Below are positions 44,774-53,210 of a stretch of 64,000 bases of DNA, in pieces. The position numbers and the translations under genes were made by a program. The DNA lies in assembly GCF_026339735.1 (NCBI RefSeq), contig NZ_JAPEQG010000001.1, forward strand, positions 2,480,001-2,544,000, in the 5' to 3' direction. Within the stretch, counting starts at the first letter, position 1. Each line of letters opens with the position of its first letter. The notes below the pieces were generated by a model that saw only the letters and a list, made by a program, of their open reading frames with translations, searched no databases and was not told the origin of the DNA. The stretch is from Streptomyces sp. NBC_01669 (GTDB lineage: Bacteria; Actinomycetota; Actinomycetes; Streptomycetales; Streptomycetaceae).

Positions 44774-45697
44774 TCAGCGCCGGCTGAGGAAGTCGCGCGT
44801 CTGTGCGAAGACCCTGTGGTACTTCGGGATCCAGGAGAAGTGCTGGACGAATCCATGGCCCGCGCCCTCGTACCGGCTCACCGTCGCCTCCACGCCGGCC
44901 TCCCGCAGCCGCCGGCCGTAGAGCTCGCCCTCGTCGCGCAGCGGGTCGTGCTGCGCGGTGACGATGAGGGCCGGCGGCAGCCCGGTGAGGTCCGCCCGCT
45001 TGACCGGCGAGACGAGAGGGTCCGCCGGATCGGCGCCGCTGTCGATGTAGAACGCGTTGAAGGGTTTCAGCCCTGCCGTCTCCAGGCCGAAGCCCACGGC
45101 GTTCTCCCGCAGCGAGGCATAGCGGTCGACGTCGAAGTCGAGGTCGAGCGAGGGGTAGTAGAGGACCTGGTGCGTGATCCGGTCGAAGCCGTCGTCGTGC
45201 GCCCTGGCCGCGACCGCCGCGACGAAGGTGCCGCCGGAACTGTCGCCGGCGATGGCGAGGGTCGTGCCGTCCCAGGCGAGGCTCGCACCTTCCTCGACAG
45301 CCCAGCGCACCACCGCGTAGCAGTCGTCGAGACCGGCCGGAAAGGCGGCCTCGGGCGCCAGGCGGTAGCCGACGGAGACGACCTTGAGACCGGTCTCCTT
45401 TGCCAGCGAGCGCGCGACATGGTCGTGCGTCTCCAGGCTGCCGAGGAAGAACGCGCCACCGTGGAAGTAGACCAGGACGCCGTAGCTGTCGGCCTCGACC
45501 GGCGTGTAGATACGCACTGGCACCTCGCCCGACGCCGTCCGCGCGGTCACGTCCTCGACCGCGCGGAGCGGCAGGCGCTCCTCGAGGGGAGCGATGTGCG
45601 CCTCGTCCGCGGCGCGCATGGCGACCGGGTCGAGGGGACCCTCGGGCGGGGCAGGCAGGCCGGCGAGAACCTTGGCGATCTCAGGATGCAGCGACAT
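44774..45697 (-). CDS. Alpha/beta hydrolase (hormone-sensitive lipase family)
   Basis: A 307-residue HSL/type IV esterase: VYFHGGAFFLGS (oxyanion HGG motif, about residue 74), the nucleophile GDSSGG (Ser at about residue 149), and the Asp/His end VTAQHDPLRDEGELY...GAGHGFVQHF. ATG 45697 follows AGGAG. It is 4 bp from the FAD monooxygenase stop, so the two are co-translated. It would hydrolyse a short-chain ester, possibly one formed by the monooxygenase. Confidence 0.92.
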   Translation of the reverse strand: MSLHPEIAKVLAGLPAPPEGPLDPVAMRAADEAHIAPLEERLPLRAVEDVTARTASGEVPVRIYTPVEADSYGVLVYFHGGAFFLGSLETHDHVARSLAKETGLKVVSVGYRLAPEAAFPAGLDDCYAVVRWAVEEGASLAWDGTTLAIAGDSSGGTFVAAVAARAHDDGFDRITHQVLYYPSLDLDFDVDRYASLRENAVGFGLETAGLKPFNAFYIDSGADPADPLVSPVKRADLTGLPPALIVTAQHDPLRDEGELYGRRLREAGVEATVSRYEGAGHGFVQHFSWIPKYHRVFAQTRDFLSRR

Positions 45698-45701
45698 GAC
45701 A

Positions 45702-46817
45702 TCACTCCTGCGGGGCAGCGGTTACGGGCTTCTGACCGGGGAAGACGTCATCGATCTCTTCCTCGGTCCACCCCTGACGCGAGATGCGCTGCAGCTCGTC
45801 GGTCGCCGGCTTGCGGGTGGCCTGGTACAGGGCCAGCGCCTCCTTCAGGGAGTCCGCCTGCCGCAGGGCGTCGGCGAGCGCTCCGGCGTCCTCGATGGCC
45901 GAGTTCGCGCCCTGGCCCTGGTGGTGCAGCATCGAGTGGGCCGCGTCGCCCACGAGGACGACGGAGTCCGAGTGCCACGTGTCGACCGGGTCGATGTCGT
46001 AGACCGCGCGGATGCTCACGGTGCCCATGTCGAGGTCGCGCGTGATGTTCACGAGACGCTCGTCGAAGCCTTCCACCGTCGCCAGGAGGTCGTCCTTGGT
46101 GACCTGCGGTGCCCAGGTGCTGTCCGGGCACAGGGCGGTGATGTCGAACGACACCTGGCCCCGGTGGCGCAGCGGAAGCAGGTAGATCTTCGTGCCCCGG
46201 CCGATGTACATCCGGAGGTTGTCGTCGACGACCATCCCGTGGGCGTCGTCGACGGGGATCACCGTGCGGTAGGCGTGCTCACCCGAGAACACCGGCCCCT
46301 TGTCGCTGAACAGCTGCCGGCGCACCACCGACTTGATGCCGTCGGCACCGACGACCAGGTCGGCCTCGACGGTTTCGCCGCCCGCGAAGGTGAGGACGGA
46401 GCGGTCGCCCCTGTCCTGGATGGTCTCCAGCTTGTGGCCGAGGTGCACCATGCCCTCGGGAAGCACACCGAGGAGGGCGTCGATGAAGTCACCGCGGTGG
46501 ATCAGGTGGGTGTAGGTCTGCTCGCCGGCGGCCGGCCACGCCTCTTTCATGATCGGCTCAGCGGTGGCCGTGAGGATCTCGAAGTACTCGCTGGGCGAGC
46601 TCACCTTCGCGATCGCGTCGAAGATTCCCCACTCGCGGAAGCGGTTGATGGTGGCCGGACGCAGACCGATGCCGGCACCGACCTCCCGGATCTGGTTCGC
46701 CTGCTCGTAGACGTCGACGGTGGCGCCGAGCAGGCTCAGGGCCTTGGCCGCAGCCGCGCCGCCGTATCCCGCGCCGACGACGGCGATCTTCAGGTTCTTC
46801 AGGTCTGAGGACTGCAT
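45702..46817 (-). CDS. FAD-dependent aromatic monooxygenase-like protein
   Basis: A 371-residue group A flavoprotein: IAVVGAGYGGAAAAKAL at the N-terminus, the DG motif VGADGIKSVVR (about 155-165) and the GD motif LVGDAAHSMLHHQGQGANSAIEDA. Related enzymes hydroxylate salicylate or 3-/6-hydroxylated aromatics with NAD(P)H and O2. It follows the phosphotriesterase-like gene by 11 bp. It differs clearly from the two other flavin monooxygenases in the window, at 10533 and 54747. Confidence 0.88.
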   Translation of the reverse strand: MQSSDLKNLKIAVVGAGYGGAAAAKALSLLGATVDVYEQANQIREVGAGIGLRPATINRFREWGIFDAIAKVSSPSEYFEILTATAEPIMKEAWPAAGEQTYTHLIHRGDFIDALLGVLPEGMVHLGHKLETIQDRGDRSVLTFAGGETVEADLVVGADGIKSVVRRQLFSDKGPVFSGEHAYRTVIPVDDAHGMVVDDNLRMYIGRGTKIYLLPLRHRGQVSFDITALCPDSTWAPQVTKDDLLATVEGFDERLVNITRDLDMGTVSIRAVYDIDPVDTWHSDSVVLVGDAAHSMLHHQGQGANSAIEDAGALADALRQADSLKEALALYQATRKPATDELQRISRQGWTEEEIDDVFPGQKPVTAAPQE

Positions 46818-46828
46818 GGTGGCTCTCT

Positions 46829-47782
46829 CTACTTCTTGATGGTGAGGAAGTCGGCGGGGTTGTCAACGAAGATCGTCTTGATCGCGGCCTCGTCGAGGCC
46901 GGCGGCGCGGAGGTCCGGGATGAGGTCGTCGAAGATGTAGTTGACGGTGTGTCCCTTCACGCCCGGCCAGCCCAGCGGGCTGCAGTTGGCGTCGGCGGAG
47001 GCGAGGACCTGCTGCAGCCGGCCGTCGCCGATGAACCGGAGGAAGTGGTCCAGCCGCTCCTTGCGGGGGCGCGCCCAGAACGGCGGGTCCGACAGCTCGG
47101 TCTCGTAGCCGAAGGTGTCGAAGCCGATGCGGCCGCCCTGCTCCGCGATCCAGACGTCGCGCGTCTTGTCGGCGTTCACGCCGTCGTCGACGTGCCCGAA
47201 CAGGACGCGGTCCAGGGGGAGGCCCTCTTCGTTGAAGATCGCGATCGCGTTCTCGGCGTCGATCGCGAGGTGGGTCAGGATCGGCACGCCCGTGGTGAGC
47301 GAGGCGCGGGCCGCGGCGCGGTAGATGCGCTTGTCCAGGTCGGTCATACGGCCGCCGCGGCTCACCCCGACCTTGATGACACCGGCGAGGCTGCCGGTGT
47401 TGCCGATGCCGACGGTGATCTCGTGGACGAACTGCTGGGTCAGATAGTCCACGCCGGCCCGGGCGAAGTGCGGCAGGGCGGTGTCGCCGCCGACGAAGCC
47501 GGTGCAGGCGACGATGTGGACGCCGGTCTTCGCGGACAGCGACTTGTAGTGGTCGACGTCACGGCCGTTGCAGATCCCGGTCGCGTCGACGAAGGTGCCG
47601 CCGCCGTGCTCGTGGAACGTGCGCAGCTTCGGGACGGTCTCCTCGTACCGCTGCTCGGGGGTCTTCCACCACCTCGTGTCCAGCTCGGAGCCGGGCATGC
47701 CGTAGCCGATGTGCTCGTGGACGGCCACGAGACCCAGTTCCTCGGTCGGGACCGGCCCCAGGACGGTATTTACTCGCGACAC
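46829..47782 (-). CDS. Phosphotriesterase-like metal-dependent hydrolase/lactonase, intact site
   Basis: A 317-residue amidohydrolase-superfamily protein of the PTE family. All expected metal ligands are visible: HEH near residue 20, the carbamylated-Lys candidate in VIKVGVSRGG, His in ILTHLAID, His in LFGHVDDG and Asp in LASADAN. PTE-like lactonases open lactones, and some cleave phosphotriesters. I use GTG 47782 (MSRVNTVLG), six bases after AAGGTGAG; a GTG nine bases earlier is possible. The gene just upstream is a paralogue that lacks these residues. Confidence 0.85.
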   Translation of the reverse strand: MSRVNTVLGPVPTEELGLVAVHEHIGYGMPGSELDTRWWKTPEQRYEETVPKLRTFHEHGGGTFVDATGICNGRDVDHYKSLSAKTGVHIVACTGFVGGDTALPHFARAGVDYLTQQFVHEITVGIGNTGSLAGVIKVGVSRGGRMTDLDKRIYRAAARASLTTGVPILTHLAIDAENAIAIFNEEGLPLDRVLFGHVDDGVNADKTRDVWIAEQGGRIGFDTFGYETELSDPPFWARPRKERLDHFLRFIGDGRLQQVLASADANCSPLGWPGVKGHTVNYIFDDLIPDLRAAGLDEAAIKTIFVDNPADFLTIKK

Positions 47783-47832
47783 AGAACTCACCTTCGAGAA
47801 AAGGGACTTGATGGGCGTTCGCGTCGGCGCGC

Positions 47833-48807
47833 TCAACGCACCGACAGCAGGTCGCGCGGGTTCTCCACGAGAATCCGCTGCGCGTCCTCGTCGCTGAGAC
47901 CCTGTGCCTTCAGGAGCGGGACGAAGGTGGTCAGGACGTAGCTGTACGGCAGGTCGTTGCCGGGGTGGCCCTTCGCCACCCCGGTCGCGTTGCTCGAGAG
48001 CAGGATCCGGTTGCCGAAGCCGGCCTGCACGAGGTCGGCGACCAGGGCGGCGCGCTCGGCATCGGTGATGTGTGCCTCGTCCTCCACGCCGACGTGGTCG
48101 AGTGCGACATAGGCGCCGCGGCGGGCGATCTCGAGGGGCGCACCGGCGGCGACGGCGTCCTTGCGGTCGAGTCCGCCGACGACGACGCGGTCGGCCGGCA
48201 GCTCCTCTTCCAGGACGATGCCGAGGTCGTGGACGGCGTCGCTCCCGTAGCGGATGGAGACCGCGACGCCGGTGCTCAGGGCGGTCCGGGCCGCACCGCG
48301 GAACAGGCTCTCGTCGGTCGCGGTCATGCCCTCGAGGGTCGCGGCGGTGGCCACCAGGCCGGCGGCGCCTCGTCGCTCCACGCGGGGGACCACCATGCCC
48401 TCGGTGATCTCCTCGGTGAAGAGGTCGGCGAACTTCTCGGTCGGCCACGGCGTCGGCGGGTTGGTCTGCGGCGTGAGGAAGTAGCCGCCGAGCAACTCCT
48501 CCGGGCCCTGGCCCGTCGAGGCGACGATGTGCACGCCGGTCGTGCGGGAGAGGGTCTCGTACAGCCGGACGTCCCGGCCGTGGAACATGCCGGTGCTGTC
48601 GACGATCGTGCCGCCGCCATGGGCGCGGAAGTCCTTCAGCTTCACGGCGAGCGCCTCGAAGACCTCGGCGCGGTCGATGGTGACGTCGAAGGCGTACTCC
48701 GCACCCGGAACCACCGACAGCAGCGCCTCGTGGACCGAGACGACGCCCAGTTCTTCAGCAGGCACTGGGCCCAGGACGGTGTTCACGGTATTGCTCTTGC
48801 CGCTCAT
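47833..48807 (-). CDS. Phosphotriesterase-like protein lacking metal ligands (probable pseudoenzyme)
   Basis: A 324-residue paralogue of the downstream PTE-like protein, sharing NTVLGPVPxEELG at the N-terminus and the same overall layout. HEH has become HEA, the Lys of VIKVG is replaced (VPRVERRG), ILTHLA has become VSIRYG, FGHVDD has become VGGLDR and the Asp of ASADAN has become SSNAT. With all ligands changed, catalysis by the family mechanism is improbable. The frame is open, the ribosome site (GAGG) is good and the gene leads the operon, so the protein is probably made. A partner or ligand-binding role is conceivable. Confidence 0.82.
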   Translation of the reverse strand: MSGKSNTVNTVLGPVPAEELGVVSVHEALLSVVPGAEYAFDVTIDRAEVFEALAVKLKDFRAHGGGTIVDSTGMFHGRDVRLYETLSRTTGVHIVASTGQGPEELLGGYFLTPQTNPPTPWPTEKFADLFTEEITEGMVVPRVERRGAAGLVATAATLEGMTATDESLFRGAARTALSTGVAVSIRYGSDAVHDLGIVLEEELPADRVVVGGLDRKDAVAAGAPLEIARRGAYVALDHVGVEDEAHITDAERAALVADLVQAGFGNRILLSSNATGVAKGHPGNDLPYSYVLTTFVPLLKAQGLSDEDAQRILVENPRDLLSVR

Positions 48808-48828
48808 GCCTGCCTCACGTGTCCGGGG

Positions 48829-48847
48829 TGGGGTGCACTGCACCCCA
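48829..48847. promoter_or_regulatory. 19-bp palindromic operator candidate in the divergent promoter
   Basis: A perfect dyad TGGGGTGCA-C-TGCACCCCA lies 22 bp upstream of the phosphotriesterase-like gene's ATG, between the divergent hydrolase and P450 operons. The rest of 48848-49026 is AT-rich, as expected for promoters. The cognate regulator could be the TetR or LysR protein of this locus. Confidence 0.6.
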
Positions 48848-49026
48848 TGGCTTGCAGTCACGGTATCCATTCGGTTTACATGACGTCAATGAAATGAACA
48901 CCAAGAAAAAACAATACACGTGGGGTAGGGCGGACAGATCCTCCGAGCAGACATGAACGTCATGCATGCAGCGGCATGTAAAACATTCACTTGCTGAATG
49001 TGATGGCGGCCACTTCACTGGCGGGC

Positions 49027-50199
49027 ATGACCAACCCACCCACCTCCGACATCGACCTCTTCGCCGACGAGGTCGTGCTCGACCCGTACCCCGTGTATGC
49101 CGAACTGCGGGAAGACGGCCCCGTCGTCCACCTCCGGCGGAACGACGTGTACGCGCTGACGCGGTACGACGTCATACGCGGCGCACTCGCGGACTGGGAG
49201 TCGTACTCCTCGACCTCGATCGCGTTCAACCCGATGGCCAACGACGCCCTCACCGGCACCTCGCTCGCGTCCGACCCGCCGGTGCACACTCGGCTGCGCG
49301 CCACGCTCACCGAGAACCTCTCGCCGCGCGCGCTGCGCGGTCTGCAGGGGCGGATCGAGGCCAAGGCGGACGCGCTCGTCGCCGAGCTCGTCGACAAGGG
49401 CTCCTTCGAGGCGATCGACGCCCTCGCCCGTGCCTTTCCCCTGGAGGTCGTCGCTGACCTGATCGGCTTCAGGGGCCACGTGCGGGAGAACATGCTGCGC
49501 TGGGGTCAGGCCGCCATGCAGGTCCTCGGCCCGATGAACCAGCGCACGGCCGAGAACTTCCCGATCGCCGGCGAGCTCTACGGATGGTGCTCCGAGGTCA
49601 CGGCGGACGACCTGGAGGAAGGGTCCGTGGGCCGCGGCATCTTCGACGCCGAGGCACAGGGCGCCATCCCGCCGAACACGGCCGGCCACATCATCCACCA
49701 GTACCTGGGCGCCGGCGTCGACACCACCGTGGCGGCGATCGGCAACGTCGTCGCCCTCTTCGGCTCGCACCCCGACCAGCTCGACCTGGTCCGCAGTGAT
49801 CCGTCGCTGGTGCCGGGAGCGTTCAACGAGGTGCTGCGCTTCTGGGCTCCCGTCCACGCCTGGGGCCGACGCGCCGTCAGGGACGTCGAGATCGACGGGG
49901 CCGTCGTCCCCGCGGGTGCGCAGATCGCGATCCTGTTCGGCGCAGGCAACCGCGACCCCCGGCACTACGAGAACGCGGACACCTTCCTCGTCGAGCGCGG
50001 TCCGGCCGACCATCTCTCGTTCGGCTACGGCCCACACGGCTGCGCGGGCCAAGGACTCGCCCGCCTGGAGGCCCACGCCGTGATCGAAGCGCTCTCCCGG
50101 CGCGTCAAGCGCCTCGTCGTCGGCCCCGAGGTCCGTGTCCCCAGCAACATCACCCGGAGCATCGAAGAGCTCCCCGTCCTGGAGGTGATCCCCGCATGA
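49027..50199 (+). CDS. Cytochrome P450 (CYP199-like aromatic/terpene oxidase type)
   Basis: A 390-residue P450 with the I-helix YLGAGVDTTVAAIGN, ExxR in NEVLRFWAPV and the heme loop SFGYGPHGCAGQGLARLE. The I-helix Asp (AGVDTT instead of AGHETT) and the loop sequence resemble P450s that attack aromatic acids or terpenes in catabolism. It heads a P450-ferredoxin-reductase operon by ATGA overlaps. I start at ATG 49027 (MTNPPTS), but no start has a good ribosome site. It is divergent from the hydrolase operon, consistent with one pathway. Confidence 0.9.
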   Translation: MTNPPTSDIDLFADEVVLDPYPVYAELREDGPVVHLRRNDVYALTRYDVIRGALADWESYSSTSIAFNPMANDALTGTSLASDPPVHTRLRATLTENLSPRALRGLQGRIEAKADALVAELVDKGSFEAIDALARAFPLEVVADLIGFRGHVRENMLRWGQAAMQVLGPMNQRTAENFPIAGELYGWCSEVTADDLEEGSVGRGIFDAEAQGAIPPNTAGHIIHQYLGAGVDTTVAAIGNVVALFGSHPDQLDLVRSDPSLVPGAFNEVLRFWAPVHAWGRRAVRDVEIDGAVVPAGAQIAILFGAGNRDPRHYENADTFLVERGPADHLSFGYGPHGCAGQGLARLEAHAVIEALSRRVKRLVVGPEVRVPSNITRSIEELPVLEVIPA

Positions 50200-50384
50200 A
50201 GATCGTTCTCGACCGCCCCCGATGTGAGGGCCACGGCCTGTGCGAGGAGGCCGCCCCGCAGCTCATGCATCTCGACGACGAGGGCGAGCTGGTGCTCGAC
50301 CGCGAGGATGTCGACGGAGCCGACGCCGCCCTGGCGAAGGCTGCGGCCCGCGTGTGTCCGGTCGCGGCGCTGAGGGTCGCATGA
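50196..50384 (+). CDS. Ferredoxin, 3Fe-4S type
   Basis: A 62-residue ferredoxin with CEGHGLC...VCP, the three-cysteine 3Fe-4S pattern of P450 partners. Both ends overlap neighbours by ATGA, placing it firmly in the P450 operon. It would pass electrons from the following reductase to the P450. Confidence 0.94.
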   Translation: MKIVLDRPRCEGHGLCEEAAPQLMHLDDEGELVLDREDVDGADAALAKAAARVCPVAALRVA

Positions 50385-51523
50385 GCGGCGGCACGCTGAA
50401 CCGCGTGGTCGTCGTCGGCAACGGGATCGCCGGGCTCACCGCGGCCGACACGCTCCGTGAGGCCGGCTTCGACGGCGAGCTGACCATCGTCGGCGACGAA
50501 CCGCACCCTGCGTACAGCCGCCCGGCCCTGTCGAAGGCGCTCCTGCTCGACGGCGACGACATGTCGTCGCACGAGCTTCCACCGGCCGGGCACGGGGCGA
50601 CGGAGCTGCTGGGTGTGCGTGCGACCGGGCTCGACCCCGAGCGCCGGATCGTCACCCTCGACGACGGCTCGGCGCTGCCGTACGACCGCCTCGTCCTCGC
50701 CACCGGCTCCCGCGCGCGACGGCTGTCCGAGCTGCCCGAGGAGTTCACCCTGCGCGGGCTCGACGACGCCCTCCGGCTGCGGGGCCGGCTGGCGGACCGG
50801 CCGTCGGTCGTCGTGGTGGGCGGAGGCGCGCTCGGCATGGAGATCGCCTCCGGATGTCTGGCCGTCGGCTGCCGGGTCACCCTGGTCTCCCAAGGGGTTC
50901 CCCTGATCACCCAGCTCGGTCCGTATCTCGCCGACGTGTTCGTCAAGGCCGCGCTGGACCTGGGGCTCACCCTCGTCGAGACCGGTTCGGCACGGCTCGA
51001 ACAGCGCGCGGGGGAGGCCCGAGTGGTGCTCGACGACGGCGCCGTCCTCGAGGCGGACATCCTCCTGACCGCCGTCGGCGACGTGCCCAACACGGAGTGG
51101 CTCGCGGACACGGGGCTCACGGCGAAGGGCGTCGTCCCGGTCGACTCGCGAGGACTGGTCCGCCCCGACGTCGCCGCCGTGGGTGACCTCGCGGCCTTCC
51201 CCACTCCGCACGGGCTGCGCCGCGTCCCCCTCTGGAGCAGCGCGATCGAGCAGGCAAAGGTCGCCGCTGGGGCACTCGTACACGGCGACGACGCACCGCC
51301 GCTGCGGTTCCAGACGTACTTCTGGACCGAGCAGTTCGGGCTGAGCCTGAAGGTGGTGGGCGATCTGCCGCTGGACGGGGAACCGACGTACGTCGACGGC
51401 GGGCCTGGTGGCGGGCCGGCGTTGATGCGCTGGTCGCACGGCGACGGCACCGGTGTGGCCGCGGCGCTCAACTACCGGATCCCCATCCCCCGGCTGCGTC
51501 GTACTGCCCAGGCGGCCGCGTAG
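50381..51523 (+). CDS. NAD(P)H-dependent ferredoxin reductase (FAD)
   Basis: A 380-residue reductase with FAD-binding VVVVGNGIAGLTAADTL at the N-terminus, NAD-binding VVVVGGGALGMEIASG (about residue 140) and the late FAD motif DVAAVGDLAAF. It is homologous to the reductase at 24669-26042 but shorter, with normal family length and no C-terminal extension. It completes the three-component P450 system. Confidence 0.94.
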   Translation: MSGGTLNRVVVVGNGIAGLTAADTLREAGFDGELTIVGDEPHPAYSRPALSKALLLDGDDMSSHELPPAGHGATELLGVRATGLDPERRIVTLDDGSALPYDRLVLATGSRARRLSELPEEFTLRGLDDALRLRGRLADRPSVVVVGGGALGMEIASGCLAVGCRVTLVSQGVPLITQLGPYLADVFVKAALDLGLTLVETGSARLEQRAGEARVVLDDGAVLEADILLTAVGDVPNTEWLADTGLTAKGVVPVDSRGLVRPDVAAVGDLAAFPTPHGLRRVPLWSSAIEQAKVAAGALVHGDDAPPLRFQTYFWTEQFGLSLKVVGDLPLDGEPTYVDGGPGGGPALMRWSHGDGTGVAAALNYRIPIPRLRRTAQAAA

Positions 51524-51533
51524 GGTTTGTTCC

Positions 51534-52460
51534 ATGGGCGACCAGGGAGAGGGCACCACGGGCTCGGGGCTGGACCGACTGGCGTCGGTCAACCTCAACC
51601 TGCTGGTGCCCCTCCTCGCGCTCCTCGAGGAACGTTCGGTGACCAAGGCGGCGGAACGGGTCGGTCTGTCCCAGCCGGCGATGAGTCACGCCCTCACGAG
51701 GATGCGGCGGCTGCTGGGCGACGACCTCGTCGTCCGTCAGGGTTCGGGAGTCACGCTGACCCCCCGGGCACTGGAGCTGATCGCACCGCTGCGCGGCGCC
51801 CTGCAGCAGACCGCGCAGATCGTGGACTTCCCCGTCTTCGACCCCGCCAAGGACCAGCGCGTTGTCACCGTCGCCATGACGAACAGCACGGCCTTCGTCG
51901 TCGGCCCCCGGCTGATGCGGCTCGTCGCCGAGCGCGCTCCGCATGTCACGTTGCGGGTGCGTACGATCACGGTGCCGAACGAGGCCACCTTCACCGACAA
52001 GGGAGTCGACGTCGCGCTGATCTCCGAGGGACACTTCTCGCCCTACCCGCGCGAGCGCCTGTACAACGACCGCTGTGTGGTGGTGGCCTCGCCGGACGCA
52101 CCGCCGGAAGCGAGCGCGCTCGATCTCCTGACCACCCAGCCGCACATCGTCGTGGACACCGATCGGCGCGTCTTCCCGTATCCGGTGCTGGAGGAGCAGG
52201 GGATCCCCTATCGCGTCGGCCTGTGGATCTCCGACTTCCTGCTGGTGCCGTTCCTGGTCGCACGCGCGAACGGCGTCGCCCTCCTGCGCCGCCAGGTCGC
52301 CGCCACCATGCGGACGCTTGCCGATCTGCGGATCGAGGAGTTCCCGTTCCCGCTTCCCGGGCTGGGGATCGACATGGTCTGGAACCCCCGACTGTCCGAT
52401 CACCACTTCATCGAGTGGCTCCGGGCGCTGCTGTTCGACGCGGCGCCGAAACAGGGCTGA
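51534..52460 (+). CDS. LysR-family transcriptional regulator
   Basis: A 308-residue LTTR. The N-terminal winged helix reads LNLLVPLLALLEERSVTKAA...SQPAMSHALTRMRRLLGDDL, resembling the NodD/NahR-like subgroup. The C-terminal effector domain covers about residues 100-300. It follows the reductase by about 10 bp, at the end of the P450 operon. LTTRs of this branch often sense aromatic compounds, so it probably controls the divergent P450/hydrolase genes. Confidence 0.92.
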   Translation: MGDQGEGTTGSGLDRLASVNLNLLVPLLALLEERSVTKAAERVGLSQPAMSHALTRMRRLLGDDLVVRQGSGVTLTPRALELIAPLRGALQQTAQIVDFPVFDPAKDQRVVTVAMTNSTAFVVGPRLMRLVAERAPHVTLRVRTITVPNEATFTDKGVDVALISEGHFSPYPRERLYNDRCVVVASPDAPPEASALDLLTTQPHIVVDTDRRVFPYPVLEEQGIPYRVGLWISDFLLVPFLVARANGVALLRRQVAATMRTLADLRIEEFPFPLPGLGIDMVWNPRLSDHHFIEWLRALLFDAAPKQG

Positions 52461-52503
52461 CGCCCACCGCCCGGACCGTGTCGGTCAGGTCCGCAGAGCC
52501 ACG

Positions 52504-53112
52504 TCAGGTCAGCAGATCCACCCAGCTGGCACTGAGCTCGTCCAGCATCTGCTCATGGGTGATCTTCCAGTCGGCGCGGTGCCAGTTCTGGGCGACGAAG
52601 TCGAGCTGCGCCATCGCGAGAACGCCCCGGAAGTGACGCTGATGAGGCTCGAATCGCCCGGCCGCCGTCAGTCCGTCCTCGATGTCGCTGATGGCCTCCT
52701 CCAGCCATCGCTCGACCAGGTCGGCCAGTTCCGGCTCGATCACCGCGGCATCGCGGCCGATGCGGATGATCGGCCGGATGGCCGGCCAGTTGTCGGCGGT
52801 TCGCCGCAGCCACGCCTTGATCGCTTCCGGTGTTCCGTCGACGACGGTGGCGACGAGGTCCTGCGCCGTCGAGCCGTGCTCGTGGGAGCGGACGCGCTGC
52901 AGCGCCTCGTTGAGCTGCTCGTCGATGAGTGCCTTCATCAGGTCGCCGCGGGAGGGGAAGTACGCGTAGAACGTGACGCGTGTGGTGCCCGCCGCGGTCG
53001 CGATGTCGTCGACCGTGGTGGCGGCATACCCCTTCGTCTTGAACAGCTCAAGTCCTGACTCCAGCAGCAGACGGCGCGTCATCTGCTTCTGCGCCTCACG
53101 AAGGTTCGCCAT
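52504..53112 (-). CDS. TetR-family repressor
   Basis: A 202-residue TetR protein. The DNA-binding domain is at residues 5-60 (ALFK-like LELFKTKGYAATTVDDIATAAGTTRVTFYAYF), followed by an all-helical ligand domain. It is convergent with the LysR gene, with 43 bp between them and no strong hairpin. Its own upstream region has a GTTTA...TAAAC dyad. It may regulate itself and the leftward pca-type genes or the P450 locus. Confidence 0.92.
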   Translation of the reverse strand: MANLREAQKQMTRRLLLESGLELFKTKGYAATTVDDIATAAGTTRVTFYAYFPSRGDLMKALIDEQLNEALQRVRSHEHGSTAQDLVATVVDGTPEAIKAWLRRTADNWPAIRPIIRIGRDAAVIEPELADLVERWLEEAISDIEDGLTAAGRFEPHQRHFRGVLAMAQLDFVAQNWHRADWKITHEQMLDELSASWVDLLT

Positions 53113-53182
53113 GACCGGATCCTAACGCGCCACTGCACGGCGAGCGTACACACCGGCTCCACGCTATACGCGTCGTAACGAT

Positions 53183-53200
53183 GTTTAACGTGCCGTAAAC
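53183..53200. promoter_or_regulatory. Possible TetR operator
   Basis: GTTTA and TAAAC are separated by 8 bp in the AT-rich stretch 53165-53205, upstream of the TetR gene. An imperfect TATAGC element follows at a promoter-like distance on the minus strand. Confidence 0.35.
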
Positions 53201-53210
53201 CTAAGCTCTC

